NCBI GenBank assembly: GCA_949287905.1
Contig: CASEHX010000018.1
Span: forward strand, 62,001-126,000
Length of the DNA: 64,000 nt
Direction: 5' to 3'
From: an uncultured Olsenella sp.
GTDB taxonomy: Bacteria > Actinomycetota > Coriobacteriia > Coriobacteriales > Atopobiaceae
In this document: positions 18,124-27,231 of the stretch, one piece after another
Layout of the letters: the number at the start of each line of letters is the position of its first letter
How positions within the stretch are numbered: position 1 is the stretch's first letter
Translations under genes and position numbers: made by a program
The notes under the pieces: generated by a model
Seen by the model: the letters and a program-made list of their open reading frames with translations, nothing else
Database searches by the model: none
What the model was told of the DNA's origin: nothing

Positions 18124-19093
18124 CGAGAAGTGCATCACCAGTGTGACCCAGATACCCGGGGTCTTCGTCGGTCACTCCACCAACGCTGACGCCGCAACGG
18201 GATGCACCGTCATCCTCTGCCCCTTGGGGTCAACGGGCGGCGTGGACGTGCGGGGAGGTGCTCCCGCGACGAGAGAGACCGACCTGCTGCGCCCTGAGGA
18301 GACCGTAGACGTGCTCCATGCCGTCGTCCTGTCCGGGGGCAGCGCCTTTGGCCTCTCGGCGGCATGTGGCGTGGCAGAGGAGCTCGAGCGGAGAGGGTAC
18401 GGGCTCGATGTGGGTGTGGCGCGCGTTCCGATCGTCTCGGGCGCCTGCCTCTTCGACCTTGCCTGCGGGGACCCGTCCGTCAGGCCGTCCGTCGAGGACG
18501 GCAGGGCCGCCTGCGTCGCAGCGCTGGAATCCGAGCCGCAGCCCCTTGAGCGCGGCAACGTCGGTGCCGGAACGGGCTGTACCGTCGGAAAGCTCGCGGG
18601 ACCAGAGCGCGCAATGAAGTCTGGCCTGGGAGAGGACGTCGAGTGCGCCGGAGAGCTCGTCTGCGGGGCAGTCGCCGCCGTCAACGCATGCGGAGACGTG
18701 CGCGACCCAGACACGGGCGAGAAAATCGCAGGCGTTAGGACCGAGGACGGAACCGCGCTCGCCGACACCGTCGAGGTCCTTCTCGGTGGCTTTGCCCGGA
18801 TGCCGCTCGCACGGACGAACACCACCATATCCTGCGTGGTGACCAACGCCCGCCTCACCAAGGCGCAGGCCACGAAGGTCGCGCAGATGTCGGCCGACGC
18901 CTACGCGCACGCCATCTCCCCCACCCACACCACCAATGACGGCGACACGGTCTTCGTGATGGCAACGGGCGAGGTCGAAGCCCCCGTGGACGTCGTGGGC
19001 GCCCTGGCAACGCGCGCGCTCGGCCGGGCCATAGCCGACGGCGCCCGTCAGGCAGCGTCCGCCCACGGCTACCCCGCCGCCCGCAACCTCTAG
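18116..19093 (+). CDS. P1-family (DmpA/NylC-like) N-terminal-nucleophile aminopeptidase
   Basis: 325 aa. The family autocleaves into two chains, exposing an N-terminal Thr/Ser nucleophile, and acts as an aminopeptidase or amidase. Family blocks are [35 protein letters not shown] and [10 protein letters not shown]; in the last, the N235-T236 bond is the expected cleavage point and T236 the nucleophile. No signal peptide. Start ATG 18116 follows GGAGGG located inside maf. Its physiological substrate is unknown. Confidence 0.87.
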   Translation: MPSEKCITSVTQIPGVFVGHSTNADAATGCTVILCPLGSTGGVDVRGGAPATRETDLLRPEETVDVLHAVVLSGGSAFGLSAACGVAEELERRGYGLDVGVARVPIVSGACLFDLACGDPSVRPSVEDGRAACVAALESEPQPLERGNVGAGTGCTVGKLAGPERAMKSGLGEDVECAGELVCGAVAAVNACGDVRDPDTGEKIAGVRTEDGTALADTVEVLLGGFARMPLARTNTTISCVVTNARLTKAQATKVAQMSADAYAHAISPTHTTNDGDTVFVMATGEVEAPVDVVGALATRALGRAIADGARQAASAHGYPAARNL

Positions 19094-19130
19094 CAACCCA
19101 ATTTCCCGGTGTGAGACACCGTACGTGACT

Positions 19131-19202
19131 GGGAGCCCCGCCGCCCTTCTCGTAAGAAGTTTCGCGAAGCGCACTTCTGGAGAGAAGGACGGCGGGGCTC
19201 CC
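19131..19202. repeat. Nested hairpin element, family 2 (copy E)
   Basis: The outer arms at 19131-19151 and 19182-19202 (21 bp, one mismatch) begin with GGGAGCCCCGCCG. The inner core is AGAAGT-TT-CGC-GAA-GCG-C-ACTTCT, with GTA and GGA facing each other between inner and outer stems. It sits between two convergent genes and could end transcription in both directions. The same inner core recurs at 30.6, 32.0 and 32.1 kb with unrelated outer arms. Confidence 0.85.
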
Positions 19203-19215
19203 CGCAGTCCGTGCG

Positions 19216-20250
19216 TTAGTTGAACTTTACGAGCTTCTGGGCGGCACGATAGCCCGCGAGCGTGAGCGCCCGACCCACGGTGCCGGGAAGGTTCGTCGCC
19301 ATGCCGATGATCCCGTGCCGGGCGCGACGATACATCCTCCGGTCGTAGGCCTTGAGCTCGTCCCAGAGGGCCTTGAGCTCGTCGCTCGCGTCGGCTCGGT
19401 CGCTCTTCTTGGAGAAGACGGAGCAGATCGCCATGATGATTGTGAAGTAGTTCATCATGTAGCCCCGCAGCTTCACGGAGGGCACGTCGCGGTACACATG
19501 GTAGGCGTGCATCATCACGCGAGCGACGCGCCAGTAGTGGTCCACGCGGCTCGTGAGGACGCTGTCGTTCACCGACTGGTCGTCACGACCGATGAAGTAG
19601 CGATAGACGTCAACGTCAAGGTAGTACAGGCTCCTGCAGACGGGGAAGGGAACGTACGCGTAGATGTTGTCAACGTAGAAGGTGTGCGGGGGCAGCTTGA
19701 GCCCCGCCTCGCGAAGAACGTCAACGCGGTAGGTGAGCGCATGCATCAGCAGGTACTGCCACGGCTTGAAGCGCCCCATGTCGTTCCACGTGAAGATCTT
19801 GCCCACCGGAAGAACGCGGCGGTAGTTCACAAAGTTCTGAGTGTCATCCTCGACGTGCTCGTAGACGTAGTTGGTGATGACGAGGTCGACATGCTCGCCA
19901 AGGCGGATGAAGTTGCGAAGCTGGCCGAGAAGCGCCATCACCGCGCTGGCATCCACCCAGTCGTCGGAGTCGATGTTCTTGAAGTAGACGCCCCGCGCGT
20001 TTGAGACCGCCTTCATCACCGCGGCGCCATGGCCGCCGTTCTCCTGGTGGATCGCACGTATGATCGAGGGGTGGCGCCGAGCCCAGTCGTCGGCCTTCTG
20101 GGGCGTGTCATCTTTCGCGGAGCCGTCGTCGACGATGATGATCTCGACGTCCTCGGCGTACTCCGTGCCCTCGAGAATGGACTCGATGCAATGGTCCATG
20201 TAAGCGGAGGAGTTGTAGCACGGAATCCCAAAGGTGATGGTCTTGTCCAT
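19216..20250 (-). CDS. Family 2 glycosyltransferase
   Basis: 344 aa. GT-A fold: IPCYNSSAYMDHCI at the start, VDDGS at 40-44 binding the nucleotide, and the DSDDW metal site near 95. No transmembrane pair is obvious, so it is probably cytoplasmic or peripheral. ATG 20250 has GAAGGGG upstream; an earlier ATG lacks one. It lies 35 bp downstream of glf in the same direction, which suggests a surface glycan containing galactofuranose, though acceptor and donor cannot be read from sequence. Confidence 0.88.
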   Translation of the reverse strand: MDKTITFGIPCYNSSAYMDHCIESILEGTEYAEDVEIIIVDDGSAKDDTPQKADDWARRHPSIIRAIHQENGGHGAAVMKAVSNARGVYFKNIDSDDWVDASAVMALLGQLRNFIRLGEHVDLVITNYVYEHVEDDTQNFVNYRRVLPVGKIFTWNDMGRFKPWQYLLMHALTYRVDVLREAGLKLPPHTFYVDNIYAYVPFPVCRSLYYLDVDVYRYFIGRDDQSVNDSVLTSRVDHYWRVARVMMHAYHVYRDVPSVKLRGYMMNYFTIIMAICSVFSKKSDRADASDELKALWDELKAYDRRMYRRARHGIIGMATNLPGTVGRALTLAGYRAAQKLVKFN

Positions 20251-20285
20251 TTTGTCCCCTTCCGCCCGAGGCGTCACGTATCGTC

Positions 20286-21488
20286 TTAGCTGTGCTGCGA
20301 GATGATCTCGTCCGAGAGGTCAAGCGCGGAGGCGACGACGCCGTCCATGTCGTAGTAGCGGTACTCCGCGAGGCGACCGACGCAGTGGAAGTTGACGACG
20401 TCCTCCACGCGCGCACGGTAGCGCCGGTAGAGCTCGAGGTTCTCGTCCTCGAGGATGGCATAGTAGGGCGTCTCGCCGCTTCCGGGCGTATAGGCCTTGG
20501 AGTACTCGCGCATGATGGTGGTCTTGCCCGGGACCACCTGGCCGGTCATGTTCTTGAACTCGGTGATGCGCGTGAAGTCCTCGCTCGTGGTGTAGTTGAC
20601 GGTGCCCACGGGCTGGAACCGGTCCATGTCGAGGGTCTCGAACTCCATGTCCAGCGTACGGTACGGCAGCGCGCCGAGGTCGAGGTCAAAGAGCTCGTCC
20701 AGCGGGCCGGTGTAGATGACCTCGCCGCCATAGGGCCTGCCGCAGACGCTCACGCCGCCATCCCCCACCTTCAGGACGTCGCGGGCGTCGACGTCGAGGA
20801 ACACGTCGATGCAGTCGTGGTCGAGCATGCGCTCGAAGAGGGCGGTGTAGCCCTCCGCCGGCATGCCCTGGAACGGGGCTCCGGGGAAGTAGCGGTCGTC
20901 GTCGCCGACGAACACCGGAACGCGGCCGGTGATCGAGGGGTCGATCTGGTCGGGGGTCTGCCCCCACTGCTTCATCGTGTAGTGGAGGAAGACGTTCTCA
21001 AAGACGTAGTCCGCAACCTCTGCGAGCTCGGGGTCGTTCTTCTCCCTCAGCTCCATGATGGGGACCTTCCTGTTCTCTCCGAAGGTCTCCACGAGCTTCT
21101 GATAGAGGCGCTCGCCCTTCTCCTCGCCAAAGGCGAGCTTCAGGGAGCGGTGGTTGAAGGGCACGGGCATGAGCGTCCCGTGGATGTTGGCAAGGACCTT
21201 ATGCTGGTAGTTGGTCCACTCGGTGAAGCGGGAGAGGAACTCGTTCACGCGCTCGTTGGTGGTGTGGTAGATGTGCGGACCGTACTTGTGAACCAGGATG
21301 CCCGCCTCGTCCTCGTAGTCGTAGGCGTTGCCTGCGATGTGGTCGCGACGCTCGAGGATGCAGACCTTGAAGCCACAGGACTCAACGAGCCTGCGGGCGC
21401 AGACCGCACCGGCGTATCCGGCACCGACGACGACGGCGTCATAGGAGTCAGGAGTAAAACCGACGGGCAAACCCTTTGAGATAGCCAT
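20286..21488 (-). CDS. glf: UDP-galactopyranose mutase
   Basis: 400 aa flavoenzyme. Interconverts UDP-galactopyranose and UDP-galactofuranose, the donor for galactofuranose in surface polysaccharides. The FAD-binding loop VVGAGYAGAVCARRL lies at 20-34, followed by ERRDHIAGNAYD and a GPHIYHT segment with the family's active-site histidine. The DEIISQ-type C terminus is intact. AGAGGA precedes ATG 21488. First gene of a two-gene unit with the downstream glycosyltransferase. Confidence 0.95.
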   Translation of the reverse strand: MAISKGLPVGFTPDSYDAVVVGAGYAGAVCARRLVESCGFKVCILERRDHIAGNAYDYEDEAGILVHKYGPHIYHTTNERVNEFLSRFTEWTNYQHKVLANIHGTLMPVPFNHRSLKLAFGEEKGERLYQKLVETFGENRKVPIMELREKNDPELAEVADYVFENVFLHYTMKQWGQTPDQIDPSITGRVPVFVGDDDRYFPGAPFQGMPAEGYTALFERMLDHDCIDVFLDVDARDVLKVGDGGVSVCGRPYGGEVIYTGPLDELFDLDLGALPYRTLDMEFETLDMDRFQPVGTVNYTTSEDFTRITEFKNMTGQVVPGKTTIMREYSKAYTPGSGETPYYAILEDENLELYRRYRARVEDVVNFHCVGRLAEYRYYDMDGVVASALDLSDEIISQHS

Positions 21489-21575
21489 GAAAATCCTCTC
21501 TGAGCGAACAATGCGAAGAGCGAACGACTAGCGTACGCTCACCCAATCGTCTGCCTGATTCTATCACCTCGAACC

Positions 21576-21581
21576 TATAAT
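21576..21581 (+). promoter_or_regulatory. Probable -10 box for pta
   Basis: A perfect TATAAT at 21576-21581 lies 85 bp before pta. The -35 region about 17 bp upstream (around 21552-21558, TGCCTGA) is poor, so the hexamer is the main evidence. Confidence 0.5.
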
Positions 21582-21665
21582 GGACCCGTGCACACGCCCC
21601 AGCCCACCCTACGTGCGAAAGTCATGTGCGCAAACGGCAAGTAAACGTGAAGTGAAGGAGTTTCG

Positions 21666-22658
21666 ATGAGCGATTTTCTCGCCCGCATGAAGGCCGCGGC
21701 CAAGGCCTACAAGAAGACGATCGTCCTGCCCGAGGGCGAGGACCCGCGCACCCTCGAGGCTGCGCGCAAGATCGTGGCTGAGGACCTGGCCAACCTCGTG
21801 ATCCTGGGCGACCCCGCGAAGATCGACGTCGACGGCGTGACCGTCATCGACCCGACCTCCCCCACGGCCCCCAAGCACGAGGCCTACGCCCAGAAGTTCG
21901 CCGAGCTGCGCGCCAAGAAGGGCGTCACGATCGAGCAGGCCCGCGCCCAGATGATGGACGCCACCTACTACGGCACCATGATGGTCAAGATGGGCGACGC
22001 CGACGGCCTCGTCTCCGGCGCCTGCCACTCCACGGCCAACACGCTGCGCCCGGCGCTCCAGATCCTGAAGACCGCCCCGGGCACCAAGCTCGTCTCCGCC
22101 TTCATGGTCATGTGCACCAAGACCCCGGAGTTCGGCGCCGACGGCACGCTCGTCTTCGCTGACTGCGGCCTGAACATCGACCCGACCTCCGACGAGCTCT
22201 CCGAGATCGCCATCGCCTCCGCCAACTCCTTCGCCACCTTCATGGACGACGTGGAGCCGCGCGTGGCCATGCTCTCCTACTCCACGATGGGCTCGGCCGG
22301 CGGCGACACGGCGAAGAAGGTCCAGGAGGCGACCAAGTTTGCCAAGGAGAAGGCCCCCGAGCTCGCCATCGATGGCGACCTACAGCTCGATGCCGCCATC
22401 GTGCCCGAGGTTGCCGCCCTCAAGGCTCCGGAGAGCAAGGTCGCGGGCCACGCCAACGTGCTTGTCTTCCCCAACCTCGAGACCGGCAACATCGGCTACA
22501 AGCTCGTCCAGCGCTTTGGCCAGGCCGAGGCCTACGGCCCCATCCTTCAGGGCATCGCCAAGCCCGTGAACGACCTCTCGCGCGGCTGCGTGGCCGACGA
22601 CATCGTGGGCGTCGTGGCCATCACCGCCGTCCAGGCGCAGATGGCGGAGATGCACTAA
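21666..22658 (+). CDS. pta: Phosphate acetyltransferase
   Basis: 330 aa, the short single-domain form. Converts acetyl-CoA and phosphate to acetyl phosphate; AckA (30.7 kb) then makes ATP and acetate. Signatures are IVLPEGEDPRTLEAA, DGLVSGACHSTANTLRP and the C-terminal NDLSRGC with VAITAVQAQ. GTGAAGGAG precedes ATG 21666. It is monocistronic, between a clear -10 hexamer and an intrinsic terminator. Unlike in many bacteria it is not beside ackA. Confidence 0.95.
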   Translation: MSDFLARMKAAAKAYKKTIVLPEGEDPRTLEAARKIVAEDLANLVILGDPAKIDVDGVTVIDPTSPTAPKHEAYAQKFAELRAKKGVTIEQARAQMMDATYYGTMMVKMGDADGLVSGACHSTANTLRPALQILKTAPGTKLVSAFMVMCTKTPEFGADGTLVFADCGLNIDPTSDELSEIAIASANSFATFMDDVEPRVAMLSYSTMGSAGGDTAKKVQEATKFAKEKAPELAIDGDLQLDAAIVPEVAALKAPESKVAGHANVLVFPNLETGNIGYKLVQRFGQAEAYGPILQGIAKPVNDLSRGCVADDIVGVVAITAVQAQMAEMH

Positions 22659-22685
22659 CCCAAAGCCAAAGATAGGCGCTTGTCC

Positions 22686-22723
22686 AGCGGCCCGGCAGCC
22701 TCGAGGCTGTCGGGCCGCTTTTC
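22686..22723 (+). terminator. Intrinsic terminator after pta
   Basis: AGCGGCCCGGCAGCC (22686-22700) pairs with GGCTGTCGGGCCGCT (22705-22719), followed by TTTCG. Confidence 0.85.
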
Positions 22724-22784
22724 GTATCCGCGCTCCCGGACGTCAAATCGCGCCGCGAGTTGTCGCATGGGCATCCAGTCCGGC

Positions 22785-22863
22785 GATTAACACGCACAGT
22801 TTGCAATGCGTGTTAATTATATCTGCGGATATGCGCAGTTTAAACAAACCGTGCGTGTTAATC
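22785..22863. repeat. Inverted repeat between pta and pckA
   Basis: GATTAACACGCACAGTTTG (22785-22803) pairs with the segment at 22845-22863 with one mismatch in 19 bp. An extra internal TGCGTGTTAAT at 22807 could compete for the left arm. It is AT-richer than its surroundings and lies between convergent terminators. Confidence 0.75.
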
Positions 22864-22877
22864 ACAAAGGGTGGCTT

Positions 22878-22910
22878 AAAAAAACGGGGCCGAGAAGAAC
22901 CTCGACCCCG
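22878..22910 (-). terminator. Intrinsic terminator after pckA
   Basis: On the minus strand CGGGG.CGAGG pairs with CTCGgCCCCG across a short loop and is followed by seven T residues (complement of 22878-22884), a textbook terminator 28 bp after the pckA stop. Confidence 0.9.
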
Positions 22911-22937
22911 CGAAGAAGTGCTCTGCAGGAAGCCAGA

Positions 22938-24539
22938 CTAGCGGCCGATGGGCTTGGGGCCGGCGGCGCGGACCTCGGGGGCCATCGTGGTGAGGCGCTT
23001 GTCGGCGTTGTCAACGAACATCTGGGCGAGCTTCTCGGCCATCTCGTCGTAGGCGGCGCGATCCTCCCAGGTGTTGCGGGCGTTGAGCAGCTCGCTGGGG
23101 ACACCGGGGCAGGACGTGGGAACGTCGAGGTTGAAGCGCTCGTCGTGGACGAACTCGGAGTCGTCGATGATGCCGGACTGGGCCGCCTCGACCATCTTGC
23201 GGGTGTAGGCGAGCTTCATGCGCTTGCCCACGCCGTAGGGGCCACCGGTCCAGCCGGTGTTGATGAGGTAGACGCGGACGCCGCCCTTGTCGATCTTCTC
23301 GCCGAGCATCTGGGCGTAGACGTTGGGGTCGAGCGGCATGAACGGCTCGCCAAACAGCGAGGAGAACGTGGGCTGCGGCTCCTTGATGCCGCGCTCGGTG
23401 CCGGCGACCTTGGAGGTGAAGCCGGTCATGAAGTGATACATGGCGGCGTTGCGGTCGAGCTTGGCGATCGGGGGCAGTACGCCGAAGGCGTCGGCGGTGA
23501 GGAAGATCACGACGTCGGGGGTGCGCTTGGCGCGACCCTTGGCCACGGCGCCGGGGACGAACTCGACCGGGTAGGCAACGCGCCCGTTCTCGGTGAGGGA
23601 GGTGTCGAAGTAGTCCGCCACGCGCGTCTCGTCGTCGATCACGACGTTCTCGCACATGGAGCCAAAGCGAATGGCGTTCCAGATCTGCGGCTCGGTCTCG
23701 GGCGTGATGTCGATGGTCTTGGCGTAGCAGCCGCCCTCGATGTTGAAGACGCGGTCCTCGGCCCAGCCGTGCTCGTCATCGCCGATGAGGAGACGGTCCT
23801 CGGCGGCGGAGAGGGTGGTCTTGCCGGTGCCGGAGAGGCCAAAGAAGACCGTGGTGCCGTGGGAGCGCGGGTTCATGTTGCAGGAGCAGTGCATCGTGAG
23901 CACGTTGTCCTCAACGGGGAGCAGGTAGTTCATGACCGAGAAGATCGACTTCTTGATCTCACCGGAGTACTGGGTTCCCACGACGAGGATCATGCGCTCC
24001 TGGAAGTTGATGAGGACGGCGGCCTCGGAGTGGGTGCCGTGGATCTCGGGGTCGAGCTTGAGGGTGGGAGCGGCCATGACGACGAAGTCGGCCTCGCCGA
24101 AGTTGCGAAGCTCGTCGTCGGTGGGGCGCACGAGCATCTGGTGCACGAAGAGCGCCTGGCTCGCGAGCTCGCAGATCGCGCAGATCTTGCGGGAGTAGCG
24201 GCGCTCGGCGCCCGCGAGGCCGTGCACGACGAAGAGGCGGCGCTCGGAGAGGTGGCCGATGACCTCGCTCTTAATCTTCTGGTAGTTCTCCTCGGAGAGC
24301 GGGACGTTGACGTTGCCCCAGGCGATCTTGTCGTGGACGTCGGGGGTGTCAACGATGAAGCGGTCCTTGGGCGAGCGGCCGGTGTACTGGCCCGTGATGA
24401 CGGAGAGGGAGCCGGTGCTCGTGAGCTCGCCCTCGCCGCGCTCGACGGCGGTCTCGATCAGCACGGCGGGAGAGGCGTCGATGACGGTCTTCTCCTCCGT
24501 GTGGGCGATCCCGTAGCGCTGAAGTTCCTCGATGATCAT
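22938..24539 (-). CDS. pckA: Phosphoenolpyruvate carboxykinase (ATP)
   Basis: 533 aa. Interconverts oxaloacetate plus ATP with PEP, CO2 and ADP; in anaerobes it can run in either direction. TGQYTGRSPKDRF is the substrate region, GLSGTGKTTLS (about 236-246) is the P-loop, and GDDEHGW with the metal site follows. Start ATG 24539 has AAGGAGG; the longer upstream frame lacks support. Together with fbp at 51.6 kb it provides gluconeogenesis. Convergent with pta and divergent from the epimerase gene. Confidence 0.96.
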   Translation of the reverse strand: MIIEELQRYGIAHTEEKTVIDASPAVLIETAVERGEGELTSTGSLSVITGQYTGRSPKDRFIVDTPDVHDKIAWGNVNVPLSEENYQKIKSEVIGHLSERRLFVVHGLAGAERRYSRKICAICELASQALFVHQMLVRPTDDELRNFGEADFVVMAAPTLKLDPEIHGTHSEAAVLINFQERMILVVGTQYSGEIKKSIFSVMNYLLPVEDNVLTMHCSCNMNPRSHGTTVFFGLSGTGKTTLSAAEDRLLIGDDEHGWAEDRVFNIEGGCYAKTIDITPETEPQIWNAIRFGSMCENVVIDDETRVADYFDTSLTENGRVAYPVEFVPGAVAKGRAKRTPDVVIFLTADAFGVLPPIAKLDRNAAMYHFMTGFTSKVAGTERGIKEPQPTFSSLFGEPFMPLDPNVYAQMLGEKIDKGGVRVYLINTGWTGGPYGVGKRMKLAYTRKMVEAAQSGIIDDSEFVHDERFNLDVPTSCPGVPSELLNARNTWEDRAAYDEMAEKLAQMFVDNADKRLTTMAPEVRAAGPKPIGR

Positions 24540-24736
24540 GCGTGCCTCCTTATGGCGGGCGGACGAGCCGCCGACTGTTGACGCATCGAAGGTGCCAAAA
24601 TTCCAAGGGCACCGGTTGGATATTATGGCACATCTTCCCGTTCGCGGCCCCATAAGCCCCATTCAGCTAACCAAGCGAACGATATGCACATCTTGGGAAT
24701 AGAGTTTTGAGAGATAGGGACGAGGAGAGGACCATC

Positions 24737-25621
24737 ATGGCAACGCTCACCACCATCACCGACGGCAAACTGTCCGCAACCATTGACTCGGCCGGCGCCC
24801 AGCTCATGAGCGTGAGGCTCGGCGAGGCCGAGTACCTCTGGCAGGGTGACGAGCGCTACTGGGCGCGTCGTGCGCCGGTGCTCTTCCCCATCGTTGGCTG
24901 CCTGCGCGGAGGTCACGCCGTCTCCGCACAGGGAGACGTCACGCTGGGGCGTCATGGCATCGCGCGCCTCTACGACCACGCCGTCGTGGATCAGACCGCC
25001 TCGAGCGTCACCTACGAGCTCGCCTCGACGGACGAGACGCGCGCCTCCTACCCCTTCGACTTCCGGTTCAACATGACGTATGCCGTTGCCGACGGGCGCC
25101 TCACGCAAACCTTTGCCGTCACCAACACGGGTGAGGCGGACCTCCCCTTCACGCTCGGCGGCCATCCCGCCTTCAACGTTCCGGTGCCCGGCGAGGAGGG
25201 TGCTTCCTTCTCCGACTACGAGCTCGTCTTCCCGGAGCGCTGGACCGCCGAGGTTCCCACGATCGACCCCCAGGGCCTCCAGGACTTCTCGACGATGCAC
25301 GAGCTGTTCCGTGACGCCGACCGCATGCGCCTCAGCCACGAGCTCATCGATGAGCTTCTCACCGTGGTCTTCGTCGACGTCCCCGGAAGCTCGGTCAAGC
25401 TCGTCGGCCCCGCCGGTCATGGCGTGGAGCTCGACTTTGAGGGCTTTGGCTTCCTCGGCGTCTGGACGGCAACGAGTGACTCCCCGTTCGTCGCCATCGA
25501 GCCCTGGGTTGGCTGCGCCACGGCCTACGACGAGTCCGACGTATTTGAGGAGAAGCGCGGCACGATAACGCTCGCCCCGGGCGAGACCTGCGAGCGGTCC
25601 TTCTCGATAAGGCCCTTCTAG
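24737..25621 (+). CDS. Aldose 1-epimerase-like protein
   Basis: 294 aa, galactose-mutarotase fold. LFPIVGCLRGG, a LGRHGIAR block with a conserved His and GGHPAFNV with the second His resemble the YeaD/LacX branch of GalM-like proteins, which act on hexose or hexose-6-phosphate anomers. AGGAGAGG precedes ATG 24737. The acetyltransferase gene starts two bases after its stop. The true substrate is not known. Confidence 0.83.
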   Translation: MATLTTITDGKLSATIDSAGAQLMSVRLGEAEYLWQGDERYWARRAPVLFPIVGCLRGGHAVSAQGDVTLGRHGIARLYDHAVVDQTASSVTYELASTDETRASYPFDFRFNMTYAVADGRLTQTFAVTNTGEADLPFTLGGHPAFNVPVPGEEGASFSDYELVFPERWTAEVPTIDPQGLQDFSTMHELFRDADRMRLSHELIDELLTVVFVDVPGSSVKLVGPAGHGVELDFEGFGFLGVWTATSDSPFVAIEPWVGCATAYDESDVFEEKRGTITLAPGETCERSFSIRPF

Positions 25622-25623
25622 TC

Positions 25624-26118
25624 ATGGGCCAGATTCGGCACGCGACCGCGCGCGACCTCGAGACCGTCTGCGCCATCTACGCTGCCGCGCGCTCCTTCAT
25701 GCGCACGCACGGCAACCCCACACAGTGGCCCGACGACTACCCCGACCTGAGAGACGCCGAGAAGGACCTCGAAGCAGACGCCCTCTGGGTGCTCGACGAG
25801 GGCGCGGGGCCCGTCGCCGTCATGAGCGTCCTGCCCGGCCCCGACCCCACCTATGCGCGAATCGAGGGCGATCCCTGGCTGAACGACGAGCCCTACTGGG
25901 TCATGCACCGCCTCGCGGTCGCCGCGAGCGGTTGCGGCGCCGGCACGCGCATGCTCGAGTGGCTCTGCGCGCGGCATGACAACGTCCGCGCCGACACCCA
26001 CGCCGACAACCTCCCCATGAAGCGAGCGCTCGAGAAGTGCGGCTTCGTCCGCCGAGGCACGATCTGGGTCGAGGACGGCACCCCGAGAATCGCATACCAC
26101 TTCGTGCGGCATCAGTAG
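25624..26118 (+). CDS. GNAT-family N-acetyltransferase
   Basis: 164 aa. The N terminus IRHATARDLETVCAIYAAAR and the acetyl-CoA loop region GCGAGTRMLEWL, followed by NLPMKRALEKCGF, are typical of GNAT enzymes. The acceptor (amine, protein or small molecule) cannot be inferred. Two bases separate it from the epimerase gene, so they are co-transcribed. The fold-back array follows. Confidence 0.85.
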   Translation: MGQIRHATARDLETVCAIYAAARSFMRTHGNPTQWPDDYPDLRDAEKDLEADALWVLDEGAGPVAVMSVLPGPDPTYARIEGDPWLNDEPYWVMHRLAVAASGCGAGTRMLEWLCARHDNVRADTHADNLPMKRALEKCGFVRRGTIWVEDGTPRIAYHFVRHQ

Positions 26119-26155
26119 CTCATCGCGGACAATCAAAGCTTCCCGAGACGCGCAC

Positions 26156-26440
26156 GTCTCAGTTTGCGCTGTTTTCACGTTGCGACAAGGGCCTCGTCTC
26201 AGGATGCGGGGGCCTGTCGCTCGACGATTTGGGCCTCGTCTCAGGATGCGGGGGCCTGTCGCTTGACGATTTGGGCCTCGTCTCAGTATGCGGGAGCCTG
26301 TCGCTTGACGATTTGGGCCTCGTCTCAGGGCAAACCGCTGTTTTGGCTGAGACGAGCCTGTTTTCGTCAAGCGAGAAGCCCGACAGGCTGAGACGAGCCT
26401 CGTTTCGTCAAGCTTATGCGGCGGAAGGCTGAGACGAGCC
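26156..26440. repeat. Fold-back array of 41-42-bp repeats
   Basis: Five direct units are marked by GTCTCAG at 26156, 26196, 26238, 26280 and 26322 (steps 40, 42, 42, 42), and three inverted units by CTGAGAC at 26347, 26388 and 26429 (steps 41, 41). Well-preserved direct units contain GGGCCTCGTCTCAG, GGGGGCCTGTCGCTTGACG and ATTTG. The turn is only about 20 bp long. It lies between convergent genes. Units abut, so it is not a CRISPR. Confidence 0.9.
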
Positions 26441-26489
26441 TCTTCTCACAAAGGGTCGCCACACGCGAGCGAGCGCTCGAGCCAACCTT

Positions 26490-27230
26490 CTAGCGGCACG
26501 CGTCGACGAAGCTCTTCCACAGAGCGAAGTCCGTCTCCACCTCACGCCACGTGTACTCGGGGTGCCACTGCACGCCAACGCAGAAGCGCCTGTCAGGGAC
26601 CTCAATTCCCTCGGGAACGCCATCGGTCGCGTGCGCCACGAGCCGCACGCCTTCGCCGAGACGATCGACACAGCAGTGGTGGGCGGAGTTGGCCTGGACG
26701 AGCGTGACGCCGCCAAGGGCGCGTGAGAGCAGCGACCCCTCCTCGACCTCCACCGGGTGGCAGACGCCGTTCAGGATGCCGGTGTGACGCCACTGGACCA
26801 TGCCCTCTCTGGCGCCGAGGCTCGGGACGTCCATGCAGAGCGTGCCACCAAGCGCCACGTTCAGGAGCTGCGTGCCTCGGCAGGTGGTGAGGAGCGGCTT
26901 GTCCGCAGCCACGGCGGCGCGCAGGAGCGGCAGCTCGAAGGCATCGCGCTGGGGGCAGAGGAGCGCCGGGTCGTAGGGACGCTCGTCCCCCCAGAGCACG
27001 GGACTCACGTCAGGCCCGCCCGGAACGGCGATGCCGTCCGCACGCTCAACGTACTCCGCGATGACTTCCACATCCTCGGTGAGCGCCATCATGAGCGGCA
27101 GGCCGCCAGCGGCAAGAATCGCATCGACAAAGCAGTCGGCGATCGCCTCCTGAGGGGCAATCGTCTCCGACCCCTCAACAACGGACGCCTCCCAGCGTGG
27201 GGCGACAAGAACGACCGGTCTTCTCGACAT
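26490..27230 (-). CDS. Class I glutamine amidotransferase-like hydrolase (peptidase C26, PuuD-like)
   Basis: 246 aa. The nucleophile is C117 in TTCRGTQLLNV and the partners are H223 and E225 in QWHPEY, the full triad of gamma-glutamyl hydrolases such as PuuD, which release GABA or amines from gamma-glutamyl conjugates. It is the last gene (one base gap) after a polar amino-acid ABC transporter on the same strand, so the transporter may import its substrate or take up the glutamate-like product. No puu pathway partner is present. Confidence 0.86.
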   Translation of the reverse strand: MSRRPVVLVAPRWEASVVEGSETIAPQEAIADCFVDAILAAGGLPLMMALTEDVEVIAEYVERADGIAVPGGPDVSPVLWGDERPYDPALLCPQRDAFELPLLRAAVAADKPLLTTCRGTQLLNVALGGTLCMDVPSLGAREGMVQWRHTGILNGVCHPVEVEEGSLLSRALGGVTLVQANSAHHCCVDRLGEGVRLVAHATDGVPEGIEVPDRRFCVGVQWHPEYTWREVETDFALWKSFVDACR

Positions 27231-27231
27231 G

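Noticed and set aside
26164..26432. Short plus-strand frames across the 26-kb array
   Set aside because: They only translate the repeat unit; no start site or homology supports a protein.
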